From: JAWKWH01 sp041397625
GTDB taxonomy: Bacteria > Pseudomonadota > Alphaproteobacteria > Rhizobiales > Rhizobiaceae
Assembly: GCA_041397625.1 (NCBI GenBank)
Contig: JAWKWH010000001.1
Location: forward strand, 248,001-312,000
Reading direction: 5' to 3'
DNA: 64,000 nt
A program made the position numbers and the translations under genes. Positions 54,462-63,263 of this stretch are shown piece after piece (within the stretch, counting starts at the first letter, position 1; each line of letters begins with the position of its first letter). Below the pieces are notes generated by a model, which saw only the letters and a list, made by a program, of their open reading frames with translations, had not been told where the DNA came from and made no database searches.

Positions 54462-55894
54462 GGCGTAGCCGCAAGGTCAAGATACTCGCCACGCTCGGAC
54501 CCGCCTCGTCGGAAGAAGCTCAGATCAAAGCCCTGTTCGAGGCCGGCGCCGATGTTTTCCGCATCAATATGAGCCATGCCTCGCATGAGCTGATGCGCAC
54601 GCTGGTCGGGCGCATACGCTCCATCGAGCGTCAGACCGGCCGTCCGATCGGCATTCTGGGCGATCTGCAGGGACCGAAGCTGCGTGTCGGCATCTTCGCC
54701 GACGGGGCGGTCGAGTTGACGCCCGGCCAGACATTCACCCTCGACGACGACGACGCGCCCGGCGACAGGACGCGGGTGCACCTGCCGCATCCGGAGATCC
54801 TGAATTCGGTCGAACCGGGTCACCGGTTGATGATCGATGACGGCCGGCTGCAACTGGTCGCCGAGAAGGCCGACGGACGCGCGATCGCCTGTCGTGTCGT
54901 TTCCGGCACCTCGATCTCCGACCGCAAGGGCGTCAGCCTGCCCGACACCGACCTTCCGGTGGGTGCACTGACCGACAAGGACCGTGCCGACCTGCAGGCG
55001 ATCCTCGAATCGGATTTCGACTGGGTCGCGCTCTCCTTCATCCAGCGTCCCGAGGATCTCGCCGAGGTGCGCAAGATCGCCCGCGGCCGGCTGGCCATTC
55101 TCGCCAAGATCGAGAAACCGCAGGCCGTCAAGCGGCTTGGCGAGATCATCGAACTGTCGGACGCGCTGATGGTGGCGCGCGGCGATCTCGGCGTCGAAAT
55201 GCCGCTCGAATCGGTACCGGGCATCCAGAAGCAGATCGTGCGCGCCTGCCGCCGCGCCGGCAAGCCGGTCGTCGTCGCCACCCAGATGCTCGAATCGATG
55301 ATTTCGGCTCCGGTGCCGACCCGCGCCGAGGTCTCCGACGTGGCGACCGCGGTGTTCGAGGGCGCCGACGCGGTCATGCTGTCGGCCGAATCGGCGGCCG
55401 GCGACTATCCGACCGAGGCTGTGGCGACGATGGATTCGATCGCCGTGCAGGTCGAGCGTGATCCCAACTATGGCGGCATCATCAACGCCCAGCGCACAGA
55501 GCCCGAGGCGACGGGTGCCGATGCGATATCGCTTGCCGCGCGGCAGATCGCCGAGACGCTGAAACTGTCGGCGATCATCAACTATACCGCGTCGGGCACC
55601 ACCGGCCTGCGTTCGGCGCGCGAACGGCCGAGCGTACCGATCATCGCGTTGTCGCCCGTGGTCGGCACGGCGCGGCGCCTGTCGCTCGCCTGGGGTCTGC
55701 ACTGCGTGGTGACCGAGGATGCGCGCGACCAGGACGACATGGTCGACCGCGCCTGCCGCATCGCCTTCCAGGAAGGGTTTGCCAGACCCGGCGACAGGGT
55801 GATCATCACCGCCGGCGTGCCGTTCCGCACGCCCGGCGCCACCAACATGCTGCGCATCGCCTATGTCGGCTCCGACGGCATGTCGGGCCACTGA
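54458..55894 (+). CDS. pyk: Pyruvate kinase
   Basis: A 478-residue glycolytic enzyme converting phosphoenolpyruvate and ADP to pyruvate and ATP. It begins RSRKVKILATLGPAS and has FRINMSHAS near residue 35, the catalytic-lysine block LAKIEKPQAV near 215, and the signature VARGDLGVEMPLE near residue 240. The C-terminal domain is complete. The 3' end carries a 14-bp tandem repeat that spans the stop codon. Confidence 0.96.
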   Translation: MRRSRKVKILATLGPASSEEAQIKALFEAGADVFRINMSHASHELMRTLVGRIRSIERQTGRPIGILGDLQGPKLRVGIFADGAVELTPGQTFTLDDDDAPGDRTRVHLPHPEILNSVEPGHRLMIDDGRLQLVAEKADGRAIACRVVSGTSISDRKGVSLPDTDLPVGALTDKDRADLQAILESDFDWVALSFIQRPEDLAEVRKIARGRLAILAKIEKPQAVKRLGEIIELSDALMVARGDLGVEMPLESVPGIQKQIVRACRRAGKPVVVATQMLESMISAPVPTRAEVSDVATAVFEGADAVMLSAESAAGDYPTEAVATMDSIAVQVERDPNYGGIINAQRTEPEATGADAISLAARQIAETLKLSAIINYTASGTTGLRSARERPSVPIIALSPVVGTARRLSLAWGLHCVVTEDARDQDDMVDRACRIAFQEGFARPGDRVIITAGVPFRTPGATNMLRIAYVGSDGMSGH

Positions 55895-55911
55895 TTTCGG
55901 GCCACTGATTT
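55884..55911. repeat. 14-bp perfect tandem duplication at the end of pyk
   Basis: The unit CGGGCCACTGATTT occurs twice in a row at 55884-55897 and 55898-55911. The first copy encodes the last residues and stop of pyk; the second lies in the intergenic space. It looks like a slippage duplication. Confidence 0.8.
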
Positions 55912-55917
55912 CCGGCC

Positions 55918-56991
55918 TCAGCGCGCTGTCGCCGTCTTGGTGAAATCCGGTTTCTCGTCCGGGCAGCGCTCGATCGGTCCATAGCTGTCATCGGCAATCC
56001 GCGCTTCGAGCGCCGCTTTCTCCGCTGCGATGTCGGCGGGCTTGCCCGCCAGCCTGGCGATTGCCGCGACGACAAGTTGGCGTGCGATCCAGTCGGGCTT
56101 GTGGCCGAGGTTCTTCACCCAGACCAGTTCGGCGCCGGCGATGTCACGGGCAAGGCCGACCGAATGGATTTCCTCGTAGACCACTGTGTCGCGGTCGCCG
56201 GAAATCACCATCGTCGGCACCTTGATCTCGTGATAGTGCGGCGCGGTCCTTGACACATGGTCGAAAAGCCCCTCGACGTCCTCGGCATTGGCGCGGAAAT
56301 TCTCCGGCCGCAGCACCAGCGCGACGCCGGTCCGCGCCAGATAGTCGTCGGGTGCATGGTTGGGCGCGAACACGCAGCGCACCGCCGCTGCCATCCGCAG
56401 GCGCGCGGCCGGCCAGGCCAGCGTCTCGGTGAAAAACCGGCCAAGCAGCGGCCGGTTCGACAATCGATAGTACCAGGAGGTGCCGCCGCCGGGCCATGGA
56501 TGGCTTGCCGGGGACAGGAACAACAGGCCGGCAGTCTTGCCGGGGTGGCGCAACGCGAAGCTCGCCGCAACCGCGCCGCCGAAGGAGTGGCCGACGATGA
56601 TCGCCGGGCCGATGCCGAGCTCGCCCATCAGCGCGGCGATCGTGTCGGCCTGTCCATCGGGCGTGCGGTTCGAGCGCGGTCCGCGCGCCGACCAGCCATG
56701 GCCGGGCCGATCGACGAACAGCATCTCGCCGCGGCCTTCCAGCACCGGGCGCAGCGGAACCATCTGGTCGTTGAGATTGCCGCTGGCGCCGTGCAGGAAG
56801 ACGATCGGCGGCAGATCCGCCCCGGGTCCGGCCGCAACATGCACGTGGTGCATACGGGTGCCGTTGACGACGGTGAACCGGCCTGCCGCCGGATGGTCTC
56901 TCTCCACCAGCCACGTGCCGACGCGGGTCGCGCCGGCCGCGAGCAGGCCAAGGCCGGCGACGATGAGCAAGGCCGCGGTCGCAAGATTCAT
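55918..56991 (-). CDS. Alpha/beta hydrolase
   Basis: A 357-residue alpha/beta hydrolase with an N-terminal membrane anchor (LATAALLIVAGLGLLAAG). The oxyanion motif HGASGN is near residue 70; the nucleophile elbow is GHSFGG near 140; Asp is in SGDRDTVV near 265 and His in LGHKPDW near 298. The catalytic set is complete. The extra C-terminal 40 residues are charged. It converges on pyk and is 36 bases downstream of the TPR gene. Substrate unknown. Confidence 0.88.
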   Translation of the reverse strand: MNLATAALLIVAGLGLLAAGATRVGTWLVERDHPAAGRFTVVNGTRMHHVHVAAGPGADLPPIVFLHGASGNLNDQMVPLRPVLEGRGEMLFVDRPGHGWSARGPRSNRTPDGQADTIAALMGELGIGPAIIVGHSFGGAVAASFALRHPGKTAGLLFLSPASHPWPGGGTSWYYRLSNRPLLGRFFTETLAWPAARLRMAAAVRCVFAPNHAPDDYLARTGVALVLRPENFRANAEDVEGLFDHVSRTAPHYHEIKVPTMVISGDRDTVVYEEIHSVGLARDIAGAELVWVKNLGHKPDWIARQLVVAAIARLAGKPADIAAEKAALEARIADDSYGPIERCPDEKPDFTKTATAR

Positions 56992-57027
56992 GGCCCGGCC
57001 GGCCTCGAGGCGCAGTCCGGCACGGGG

Positions 57028-57615
57028 TCAGATGTCGTCGCCGGCCAGTTCATCGGTCAACTCGGCTACCTCGGACTGGGCGTTGCGCATCATCGGATAG
57101 AATTCCAGCGCCTGCATGAACACTTTCAGCGCCTGTGCCTTCTGGCCGGTGTTCTTGAGGATCATGCCCCAGCCCGACAGCGCACCGAAATGGCGCGGTT
57201 CTAGCGCCAATGTCCGCCGGATATCGGCGAGCGACTTGTCGTATTCGTTCATCATGAAATGCAGCGTGGCGCGGCGGTTCCAGCCTTCGGCGAACTGCGG
57301 TTGCAGCGTGACGATCTGGTCGAGAAAGTCGAGCGCGACGCCGTATTTCTTTTCCTTGATGGCGTCCTGCGACCAGCTCATCATCAGATCGATCGAGGCG
57401 CTGCCCGACTTGAACCATTCGGCCCAGATTTTCTGGGCGATGCGTTCGGCCGCCCGCTCGTTGCGTTCCCGCTTGAGATCGCCGAACAACTGGTCGAGCG
57501 TCGAACCGGTCTCGGCCGTCTCGCCGCTGGCGGCCGGTCCTGCGGTCTGGGCGTATGACGGCGCACCGAGCAGAAGCGCGGTTAGAAGAAGAGCGCTTGA
57601 GAGCAGATGGTTCAT
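57028..57615 (-). CDS. Tetratricopeptide-repeat exported protein
   Basis: A 195-residue protein with a signal peptide (LLSSALLLTALLLGAPSYA) and at least two TPR-like helical pairs (YGVALDFLDQIVTLQPQFAEGWNRRATLHF and YDKSLADIRRTLALEPRHFGALSGWGMI). TPR proteins scaffold periplasmic complexes; no partner is indicated. It ends 36 bases before the alpha/beta hydrolase and may be in one transcript with it. Confidence 0.88.
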   Translation of the reverse strand: MNHLLSSALLLTALLLGAPSYAQTAGPAASGETAETGSTLDQLFGDLKRERNERAAERIAQKIWAEWFKSGSASIDLMMSWSQDAIKEKKYGVALDFLDQIVTLQPQFAEGWNRRATLHFMMNEYDKSLADIRRTLALEPRHFGALSGWGMILKNTGQKAQALKVFMQALEFYPMMRNAQSEVAELTDELAGDDI

Positions 57616-57740
57616 CGCGAAGAAGCTAACGCGATAAATGTGATCGTCAAACTGAAATTCGCGTGAAACCGGTCATCGGCAACGCAAAAACCGGGCGCGC
57701 GGCGCGGGCCCGGTCGAACGGCAAAAGCGCAATGCGCCGG

Positions 57741-57866
57741 TCAGCCCTGGCGGGCCTTGAAGCGCGGATTGGACTTGTTGATGATGTAGATGCGGCCCTT
57801 GCGGCGCACCATGCGGTTTTCGCGGTGGCGGCTCTTCAGCGCCTTCATCGAGTTCTTGATCTTCAT
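57741..57866 (-). CDS. rpmJ: 50S ribosomal protein L36
   Basis: A 41-residue basic protein, MKIKNSMKALKSRHRENRMV at the N-terminus and ending NPRFKARQG. It is the alphaproteobacterial L36 form. It lacks the zinc-binding cysteines of the C+ type, so it is the zinc-independent version. The longer frame upstream (to 57941) has no homology. It lies alone between the TPR gene and the SDR. Confidence 0.95.
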   Translation of the reverse strand: MKIKNSMKALKSRHRENRMVRRKGRIYIINKSNPRFKARQG

Positions 57867-58014
57867 CGTATCTGTCCGTCGTTTGTCCCGGCCCGCCATT
57901 GTGGGCCTGCAACGAAAGACGCGCCCGAGGGCGCGCCGCAAACGTTGCGCGGTTCATAAGGGAGTCCGGATCGAAATGTCAAGGCCGCCCGGGCCTCGAA
58001 CCGGGATTCCCTGC

Positions 58015-58719
58015 CTATGCCAGCAGCCAGCCGCCGTCGACATCGACGGTGGTGCCGGTAACGAAGTCGTTGCCGATCAGGAACAGGATGGCATCGGCCA
58101 CCTCCTCCGGCGTGCCCGCGCGCGGAATCGGGTGGTTTTCTGTCGCCTTGCGGTAATGTTCGGTCCGCTCGGCACCCTGGAGCGCCACCATCGGCGTGTC
58201 GATCTGGCCCGGCGAGACGACATTGATGCGCCTCGGCGCCAGCTCCGGCGCAATGGCGCGCGCGAGCGCCTCCACCGCGCCGCCGACCGAGGAGAGCGCC
58301 ACCTGGCCGGGCTTTGCCCTGCGCGCCGGCGTGCCGCTGACCAGCACGATCGAGCCGTCCTCGGTCATGTGCCCGGCGCCGAAACGCACCACATTGGCAT
58401 AGCCCCACAATTTGTCGAACGAGGCCCGGTAGCCGTCCATGTCCATGGTCAGGAACGGGCCGATGGCGCGGTCGCCGCCGGTCGCGGCGCTGACCAGGAT
58501 ATCGAAGGGAGCGTGTTCGGCAAACAGCGCGGAAAGCGCCTCGCGGTCGCGCACGTCGCATTTGGCAAGCGTGACGCCGACCGGCACGTCGCCGGCGCGG
58601 TCGGGATTGCGGCTGACCGCGATGACATTTGCGCCCGCCGCCGCAAGCCGTTTCGCAGCCGCCAGCCCGATGCCCGACGTGCCGCCGAAGACGATCGCCT
58701 TCCTGCCGTTGATTTCCAT
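58015..58719 (-). CDS. SDR-fold protein with altered catalytic site
   Basis: A 234-residue Rossmann-fold protein with GGTSGIGLAAAKRL near residue 12 and the normal C-terminal GTTVDVDGGWLLA, so it belongs to the SDR superfamily. However, where SDRs have YxxxK the sequence reads LSSVG (Leu142, Gly146), and NNAG is replaced by SAATGG. It may still bind NAD(P) but is unlikely to perform classical SDR catalysis. It is convergent with nothing nearby and lies divergent from mutL. Confidence 0.85.
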   Translation of the reverse strand: MEINGRKAIVFGGTSGIGLAAAKRLAAAGANVIAVSRNPDRAGDVPVGVTLAKCDVRDREALSALFAEHAPFDILVSAATGGDRAIGPFLTMDMDGYRASFDKLWGYANVVRFGAGHMTEDGSIVLVSGTPARRAKPGQVALSSVGGAVEALARAIAPELAPRRINVVSPGQIDTPMVALQGAERTEHYRKATENHPIPRAGTPEEVADAILFLIGNDFVTGTTVDVDGGWLLA

Positions 58720-58846
58720 CTACTGCCCTCTCGTTGTGCCCGTTGGTGCGCCGGGCGGCATTGGTAACGCCCGGCTCTCCACAGTCAAGCGCGGCACGGT
58801 CCGGAATTGGTTGGGTGGCGCGCCCGAATCCGCCTATAAGCGGGCC

Positions 58847-60631
58847 ATGGCGATCCGCAAGCTTTCCGATACGATGATCAACCAGATCGCCGCCGGCGAG
58901 GTGGTCGAGCGGCCGGCGAGCGTGGTCAAGGAGCTGCTGGAAAACGCGCTCGATGCTGGCGCGACGCGTATCGAGATCGCAACCGCCGGCGGCGGGCTCA
59001 ACCTGATCCGCGTTACCGACAACGGTTGCGGCATGGCCGCCGACGACCTGGCACTCGCCGTGTCGCGCCACTGCACATCGAAGCTTGAGGACGACATCAA
59101 CAATATCCGCTCGCTCGGCTTTCGCGGCGAGGCGCTGCCGTCGATCGGCTCGGTGGCACGGCTGTCGATCCGCTCGCGCCCGGCGGATGCCGATACCGGC
59201 GCCGAAATCGAGGTCGAAGGCGGCAGGGTGATTGGCCCGCGACCGGCGGCAGCCAATATCGGCACGCTGGTCGAGGTGCGCGACCTGTTCTTCGCCACGC
59301 CGGCGCGGCTGAAGTTCATGAAGACCGAGCGCGCCGAGTCCGCCGCCATCACCGATGTGGTGCGACGTATTGCCGTCGCCTTCCCGCATGTGCGCTTCCT
59401 GCTGTCGGGCAGCGACCGCCAGACGCTCGAGATCGCCGCCACGGGCGAAGGCGGCGCGGCGCGGCTCGAACGCGTCGCCCAGGTGATGGGCGCCGATTTC
59501 ACCGACAATGCGATGGCGATCGAAGCCGAGCGCGAGGGTGTTCGCCTTTCCGGCCATGTTTCCATTCCCGCCTTCAACCGCGGCAACGCCCAGCAGCAGC
59601 ATATCCACGTCAACGGCCGTCCGGTGCGCGACAAGATGCTGTCGGGCGCCATTCGCGGCGCTTATGCCGACCTGCTGCCGCGCGATCGTCACGCGCTTGT
59701 CGCGCTGGCGCTCGAACTCGACCCGGCGCTGGTCGACGTCAACGTGCATCCGGCCAAGGCCGATGTCCGCTTCCGCGATCCCGGCCTCGTGCGCGGACTG
59801 ATCGTCGGCGCCATCCGCCGGGCGCTCGCCGACAGCGGCGTGCGCAGTTCGACGGCAGGTGCGGCGGCGATGGCCGGTGCGTTCAGGCCGGGCGGTGGCG
59901 GATTGCGGCCGCAGCCATCCGCCTACCGGCCGGCGGCATCGCCGTTCCGCCCGCTCGACGGTTTTGGCGAGACCGGCCAGGCGGCCTTCGATGCCGGCCC
60001 GCTGGCGAGCGCCGACGCCCGTGATGCGGACGCCGATTCCGAGACATTCGGCGGCGAGCGGCTGGGTGCCGCCCGCGCGCAGGTGCACGAAAACTATATC
60101 GTTTCCCAGACCGCCGATTCGCTGATCATCGTCGACCAGCACGCCGCTCATGAACGCCTCGTCTACGAGGCGCTGAAACGGGCGCTCGACGAACGGCCGC
60201 TCGCCGCGCAGATGCTGCTGCTGCCCGAAATCGTCGACATGGCCGAGGACGACGCCGACCGGCTGGCGGCGGCGGCCGACACGCTGAAGCGCTTCGGCCT
60301 CGGCATCGAGCGTTTCGGCCCCGGCGCCATATGCGTGCGCGAGACGCCGGCCATGCTGGGCGAGACCGACGCGGCGGCGCTGGTGCGCGATCTTTCCGAC
60401 GAACTCGCCGAGGGCGAGGCCGACGGTCTGCGCAGGCGCCTGCACCGTATCGCCGCCACCATGGCCTGCCACGGCTCGGTACGGTCCGGGCGGCGGCTGA
60501 AACCCGACGAGATGAACGCGCTGTTGCGCCAGATGGAAGCGACGCCAGGCTCGGACACCTGCAATCACGGCCGGCCGACCTGGATCGAACTGAAGCTCGC
60601 CGATATCGAGCGCCTGTTCCACCGCCGCTGA
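58847..60631 (+). CDS. mutL: DNA mismatch repair protein MutL
   Basis: A 594-residue GHKL ATPase. ATP motifs are ENALDAGA near residue 29, DNGCGM near 57 and GFRGEALPS near 90. The C-terminal domain has DQHA-AH-E-RLVY-E at about 430-441, which fits the DQHAx2Ex4E endonuclease motif found in MutL proteins of bacteria without MutH. So it probably nicks the new strand itself. The linker (about 335-390) is Pro/Gly-rich. Start ATG 58847 matches MAIRKLSDTMINQIAAGEVV. xseA follows 55 bases downstream. Confidence 0.95.
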   Translation: MAIRKLSDTMINQIAAGEVVERPASVVKELLENALDAGATRIEIATAGGGLNLIRVTDNGCGMAADDLALAVSRHCTSKLEDDINNIRSLGFRGEALPSIGSVARLSIRSRPADADTGAEIEVEGGRVIGPRPAAANIGTLVEVRDLFFATPARLKFMKTERAESAAITDVVRRIAVAFPHVRFLLSGSDRQTLEIAATGEGGAARLERVAQVMGADFTDNAMAIEAEREGVRLSGHVSIPAFNRGNAQQQHIHVNGRPVRDKMLSGAIRGAYADLLPRDRHALVALALELDPALVDVNVHPAKADVRFRDPGLVRGLIVGAIRRALADSGVRSSTAGAAAMAGAFRPGGGGLRPQPSAYRPAASPFRPLDGFGETGQAAFDAGPLASADARDADADSETFGGERLGAARAQVHENYIVSQTADSLIIVDQHAAHERLVYEALKRALDERPLAAQMLLLPEIVDMAEDDADRLAAAADTLKRFGLGIERFGPGAICVRETPAMLGETDAAALVRDLSDELAEGEADGLRRRLHRIAATMACHGSVRSGRRLKPDEMNALLRQMEATPGSDTCNHGRPTWIELKLADIERLFHRR

Positions 60632-60686
60632 ACGATGGCGCGGCACCGGCTTGACCGGCGGTCCGCATGAGGCTCCAATCGCGCCG

Positions 60687-62195
60687 ATGAGCGAAGCGAT
60701 TCCCCCGCCCCCCGCCGGCAACGTCGCCGAATACTCCGTCTCCGAGATTTCCGGCGCGCTGAAGCGCGTCGTCGAGGATACGTTCGGCCATGTGCGCATT
60801 CGCGGCGAGGTTTCCGGCTATCGCGGTCCGCACTCGTCGGGCCATGCCTATTTCGCGCTCAAGGACGAGCGCGCCCGCATCGAGGCGGTGATCTGGCGCG
60901 GCGTGTTCTCGAAGCTGAAATTCCTGCCCGAGGAAGGGCTGGAGGTGATCGCCACCGGCAAGCTCACCACCTATCCCGGTTCGTCCAAGTACCAGATCGT
61001 CATCGAGCAGATCGAACCGGCCGGCGCCGGCGCGCTGATGGCGCTTCTGGAGGAGCGCAAGAGGAAACTTGCCGCCGAAGGCCTGTTCGACGAGGCGCGC
61101 AAGCAGCTGCTGCCCTACATGCCGAGAGTGATCGGCGTGGTGACCTCGCCGACCGGCGCGGTGATCCGCGACATCATCCATCGTATCACCGACCGCTATC
61201 CGCTGCATGTGGTTGTCTGGCCGGTGCGCGTGCAGGGCGAGACGTCGGGCGCAGAGGCGGCGGCGGCCGTTCAGGGGTTCAACCGCTTTGCCCCGGACGG
61301 CCCGATCGCCCGGCCGGACGTGATCATCGTCGCGCGCGGCGGCGGCAGCCTCGAGGACCTTTGGGGCTTCAACGACGAGGCGCTTGCGCGCGCGGTTGCG
61401 GCGTCGGACATCCCCGTCATCTCCGCCATCGGGCACGAGACCGACTGGACGCTGATCGACCTTGCCGCAGACGTGCGCGCGCCGACGCCGACCGGCGCCG
61501 CCGAGATGGCCGTGCCGGTGCGCGCGGAACTGGAGGCGGAGATTTCCGGCATGTCGGCCCGGCTGAAGGGCGCGGTCTCCCGCCTGCTCGACCGCCAGCG
61601 CCAGGCTGTGCGCTCGGCTGCGCGCGCCCTGCCGTCGCCCGACCAGCTTCTGGCCCTGCCGCGGCGCGGTTTCGACGAACTCGCCGCCAGGTTGGCGCGC
61701 GCGCTGGCGGCCGGAACCGAGCGCAAGCGGTCGGGCCTTGCCGCGATCAGGCTCAACCCGACGCTGTTGGCGCGGCTGCTGCGCGAGCGGCGTGGCGGTC
61801 TTGCCGCCCTGGCGCAGCGCATCCGGCCGGAACCGCTTACCGAACGGCTCGGCGTGCGCCGCGAAAGGCTGGAACGGCTGGCGGTCAGGGCCGAGCGCGC
61901 GCATATGCTGGCGCTGGAACGCCGTCGCCGGTCCGTGGGTGAAACAAGCCGGCTGCTCGCCTCGCTCGCCTATCCGGCGGTGCTGAAGCGCGGCTATGCG
62001 ATCGTCTCCGATGGCAGGGGCAGGACCCTGGTGCGCGCCGGCGAGGTCGCGCCGGGTGCTGCGCTGTCGCTCAAATTCGCCGACGGCGAGATTGCCGCCA
62101 CCGCCGATGGTGGCGGTGACCGCAATCCGGCCGAAAGGAAACCCGCGAAGCTGAAACCGGCGAAATCCGGCAACGGGCAGGGATCGTTGTTTTAG
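60687..62195 (+). CDS. xseA: Exodeoxyribonuclease VII large subunit
   Basis: A 502-residue single-strand DNA exonuclease subunit. The N-terminal OB fold has VRIRGEVSGYRGPHSSGHAYF; the catalytic domain has GVVTSPTGAVIRDI near 150 and ARGGGSLEDLWGFNDE near residue 216; a helical coiled-coil region and basic tail (KLKPAKSGNGQGSLF) follow. ATG 60687 gives the family start; an upstream TTG at 60651 is possible. The partner xseB is not in the window. It ends just before the convergent tRNA-His. Confidence 0.94.
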   Translation: MSEAIPPPPAGNVAEYSVSEISGALKRVVEDTFGHVRIRGEVSGYRGPHSSGHAYFALKDERARIEAVIWRGVFSKLKFLPEEGLEVIATGKLTTYPGSSKYQIVIEQIEPAGAGALMALLEERKRKLAAEGLFDEARKQLLPYMPRVIGVVTSPTGAVIRDIIHRITDRYPLHVVVWPVRVQGETSGAEAAAAVQGFNRFAPDGPIARPDVIIVARGGGSLEDLWGFNDEALARAVAASDIPVISAIGHETDWTLIDLAADVRAPTPTGAAEMAVPVRAELEAEISGMSARLKGAVSRLLDRQRQAVRSAARALPSPDQLLALPRRGFDELAARLARALAAGTERKRSGLAAIRLNPTLLARLLRERRGGLAALAQRIRPEPLTERLGVRRERLERLAVRAERAHMLALERRRRSVGETSRLLASLAYPAVLKRGYAIVSDGRGRTLVRAGEVAPGAALSLKFADGEIAATADGGGDRNPAERKPAKLKPAKSGNGQGSLF

Positions 62196-62210
62196 GAGTT
62201 TAGTCGGGGA

Positions 62211-62287
62211 TGGTACGGTTGGGTGGAGTCGAACCACCGACCTCAGGAGCCACAATCCTGCGCTCTAACCAGCTGAGCTACAACCGC
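62211..62287 (-). tRNA. tRNA-His (GTG)
   Basis: A complete cloverleaf of 77 nt including an encoded CCA end. The anticodon stem is CAGGA/TCCTG with loop TTGTGGC, giving anticodon GTG (His). The T arm is GGTGG-TTCGACT-CCACC. The acceptor is GCGGTTG/CAACCGT, so the first pair is G1:U72, the discriminator is A73 and no encoded G-1 can pair with C73. This is the unusual alphaproteobacterial tRNA-His type. Confidence 0.97.
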
Positions 62288-62389
62288 ATGTCCGTTTCCG
62301 GTCAGGCCCCGTGAAATACGGATTAAGCCCGGCAAATGCAAGCGTGATCTGGCGCGAAAATCCTGTCCGCGCCGCATGGCGGACACGAA

Positions 62390-62414
62390 AAAAGCCGGGT
62401 CGAACCCGGCTTTT
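62390..62414 (-). terminator. Terminator downstream of the phasin gene
   Basis: AAAAGCCGGGT pairs with ACCCGGCTTTT around a three-base loop. Read on the minus strand it lies 98 bases after the phasin stop and ends in a T run; symmetry would let it work in both directions. Confidence 0.8.
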
Positions 62415-62512
62415 CCCGCTTGGATCGTGTGTTACGCATCGATCCGCATCGGCCGGCTCGGCGCCCCGGGAGGAGGAATGGGCACCGCCGGCCGATTTGA
62501 GTTGGCGCCTGT

Positions 62513-62965
62513 TCAGGCAGCCTTGATCTCGGACATGGTCTTTGCGTAGGCGTCCTTGACCGGCTTGAAGGCATCCTCGAAAGCCTTGGTCGAAGCGGCC
62601 TGCAGCTCCTTGAGTTGCTCGGCTGCGGTTTCGGCCTGCTTGCGGGCGAAAGCGGTCTGCACTTCCACCAGCGCCGAGAACGAATTGACCCCGGCGAGCG
62701 CCTCGAGGTGATCGAAGCCCGCATCGGCCTGGGCGCGCATGGCGGCGATGGTCTTCAGCGACCACTCGTTGCCGGCAGCCTTGGCGGTCTCGAACGATTC
62801 CTCGATCGCCTTCTGGGCGGCTTCGGCGCGCTCCTTGAGCTGGGCATAAGCCTGGCTCGACTGCTCCATGCCCTTCTCGGCAAACTCACGCAGTTGGTCG
62901 GTGGCAGCGGAAGCGTCGAAAGCGGGGAAATTCACGACGTCGTCGGTCTTAGCGGTCTTGGCCAT
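62513..62965 (-). CDS. Phasin (PHA granule-associated protein)
   Basis: A 150-residue helical protein of the phasin family that coats polyhydroxybutyrate granules. The coiled-coil core (QLREFAEKGMEQSSQAYAQLKERAEAA, LKTIAAMRAQADAGFDHLEALAGVNSF) and the C-terminal QTAFARKQAETAAEQLKELQAAST are typical. ATG 62965 is spaced eight bases from GAAGGA; ATG 62974 is too close to it. TGCA-rich sites lie in the promoter (63050-63084), shared in part with phaZ. Confidence 0.92.
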   Translation of the reverse strand: MAKTAKTDDVVNFPAFDASAATDQLREFAEKGMEQSSQAYAQLKERAEAAQKAIEESFETAKAAGNEWSLKTIAAMRAQADAGFDHLEALAGVNSFSALVEVQTAFARKQAETAAEQLKELQAASTKAFEDAFKPVKDAYAKTMSEIKAA

Positions 62966-63049
62966 TTCATTCATCCTTCAGAGTTTGGTGCCCGAGCTTT
63001 GGGGAAAAATCGATCCCGGGCTGGATCGACCTCCATATAGTACAGGTTA

Positions 63050-63084
63050 TTGTGCGTTGCAACAATTTTTTTTGCACTGCACAA
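63050..63084. promoter_or_regulatory. Paired TGCA-type operator and promoter before the phasin
   Basis: Two inverted copies of one motif: TTGTGCGTTGCAA (63050-63062, reverse complement TTGCAACGCACAA) and TTGCACTGCACAA (63072-63084), nine bases apart. On the phasin strand TTGCAA could be a -35 element with TATATG 17 bases later as -10. PhaR-type repressors recognise TGC/GCA-rich sites of this sort. Confidence 0.6.
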
Positions 63085-63166
63085 AACCGGTGCTTGTTAA
63101 CCACGCATCCAACTTCGCATGGCTGAAATGCCGGTGTTTGTGGACGGCGGGGCGGGTTCGATTTAT

Positions 63167-63181
63167 TAACAAAGCGTAAAG
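63167..63181. promoter_or_regulatory. CtrA-like site upstream of the sensor gene
   Basis: TTAA-N7-TAAA, reading TTAACAAAGCGTAAA, differs from the CtrA box consensus by one base in the second half. It lies 83 bases before the ATG at 63264. Confidence 0.35.
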
Positions 63182-63263
63182 ACGGGTAGGGCCGCATGCC
63201 CGGCGTGGCTCGGGCGCGTATGTTGCGGTTCGTGCAAGCGTAGGGAACGGACGGAACGGCCGC

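Noticed and set aside
57965..58013. tRNA-like fragment before the SDR at 58015
   Set aside because: On the minus strand a GGTTCGAGG loop with flanking GC stem resembles a T arm, but no anticodon or acceptor arms exist. It is at most a hairpin.
57863..60799. Very long open frames antisense to mutL (about 980 codons), dctPQBD (32471-36103), the dioxygenase-M16 region (10501-13377) and ileS (19240-21732)
   Set aside because: They are antisense shadows produced by high GC and third-position bias. Their translations have low-complexity Arg/Gly/Asp/His composition with no family motifs, while the opposite strand encodes clear proteins.
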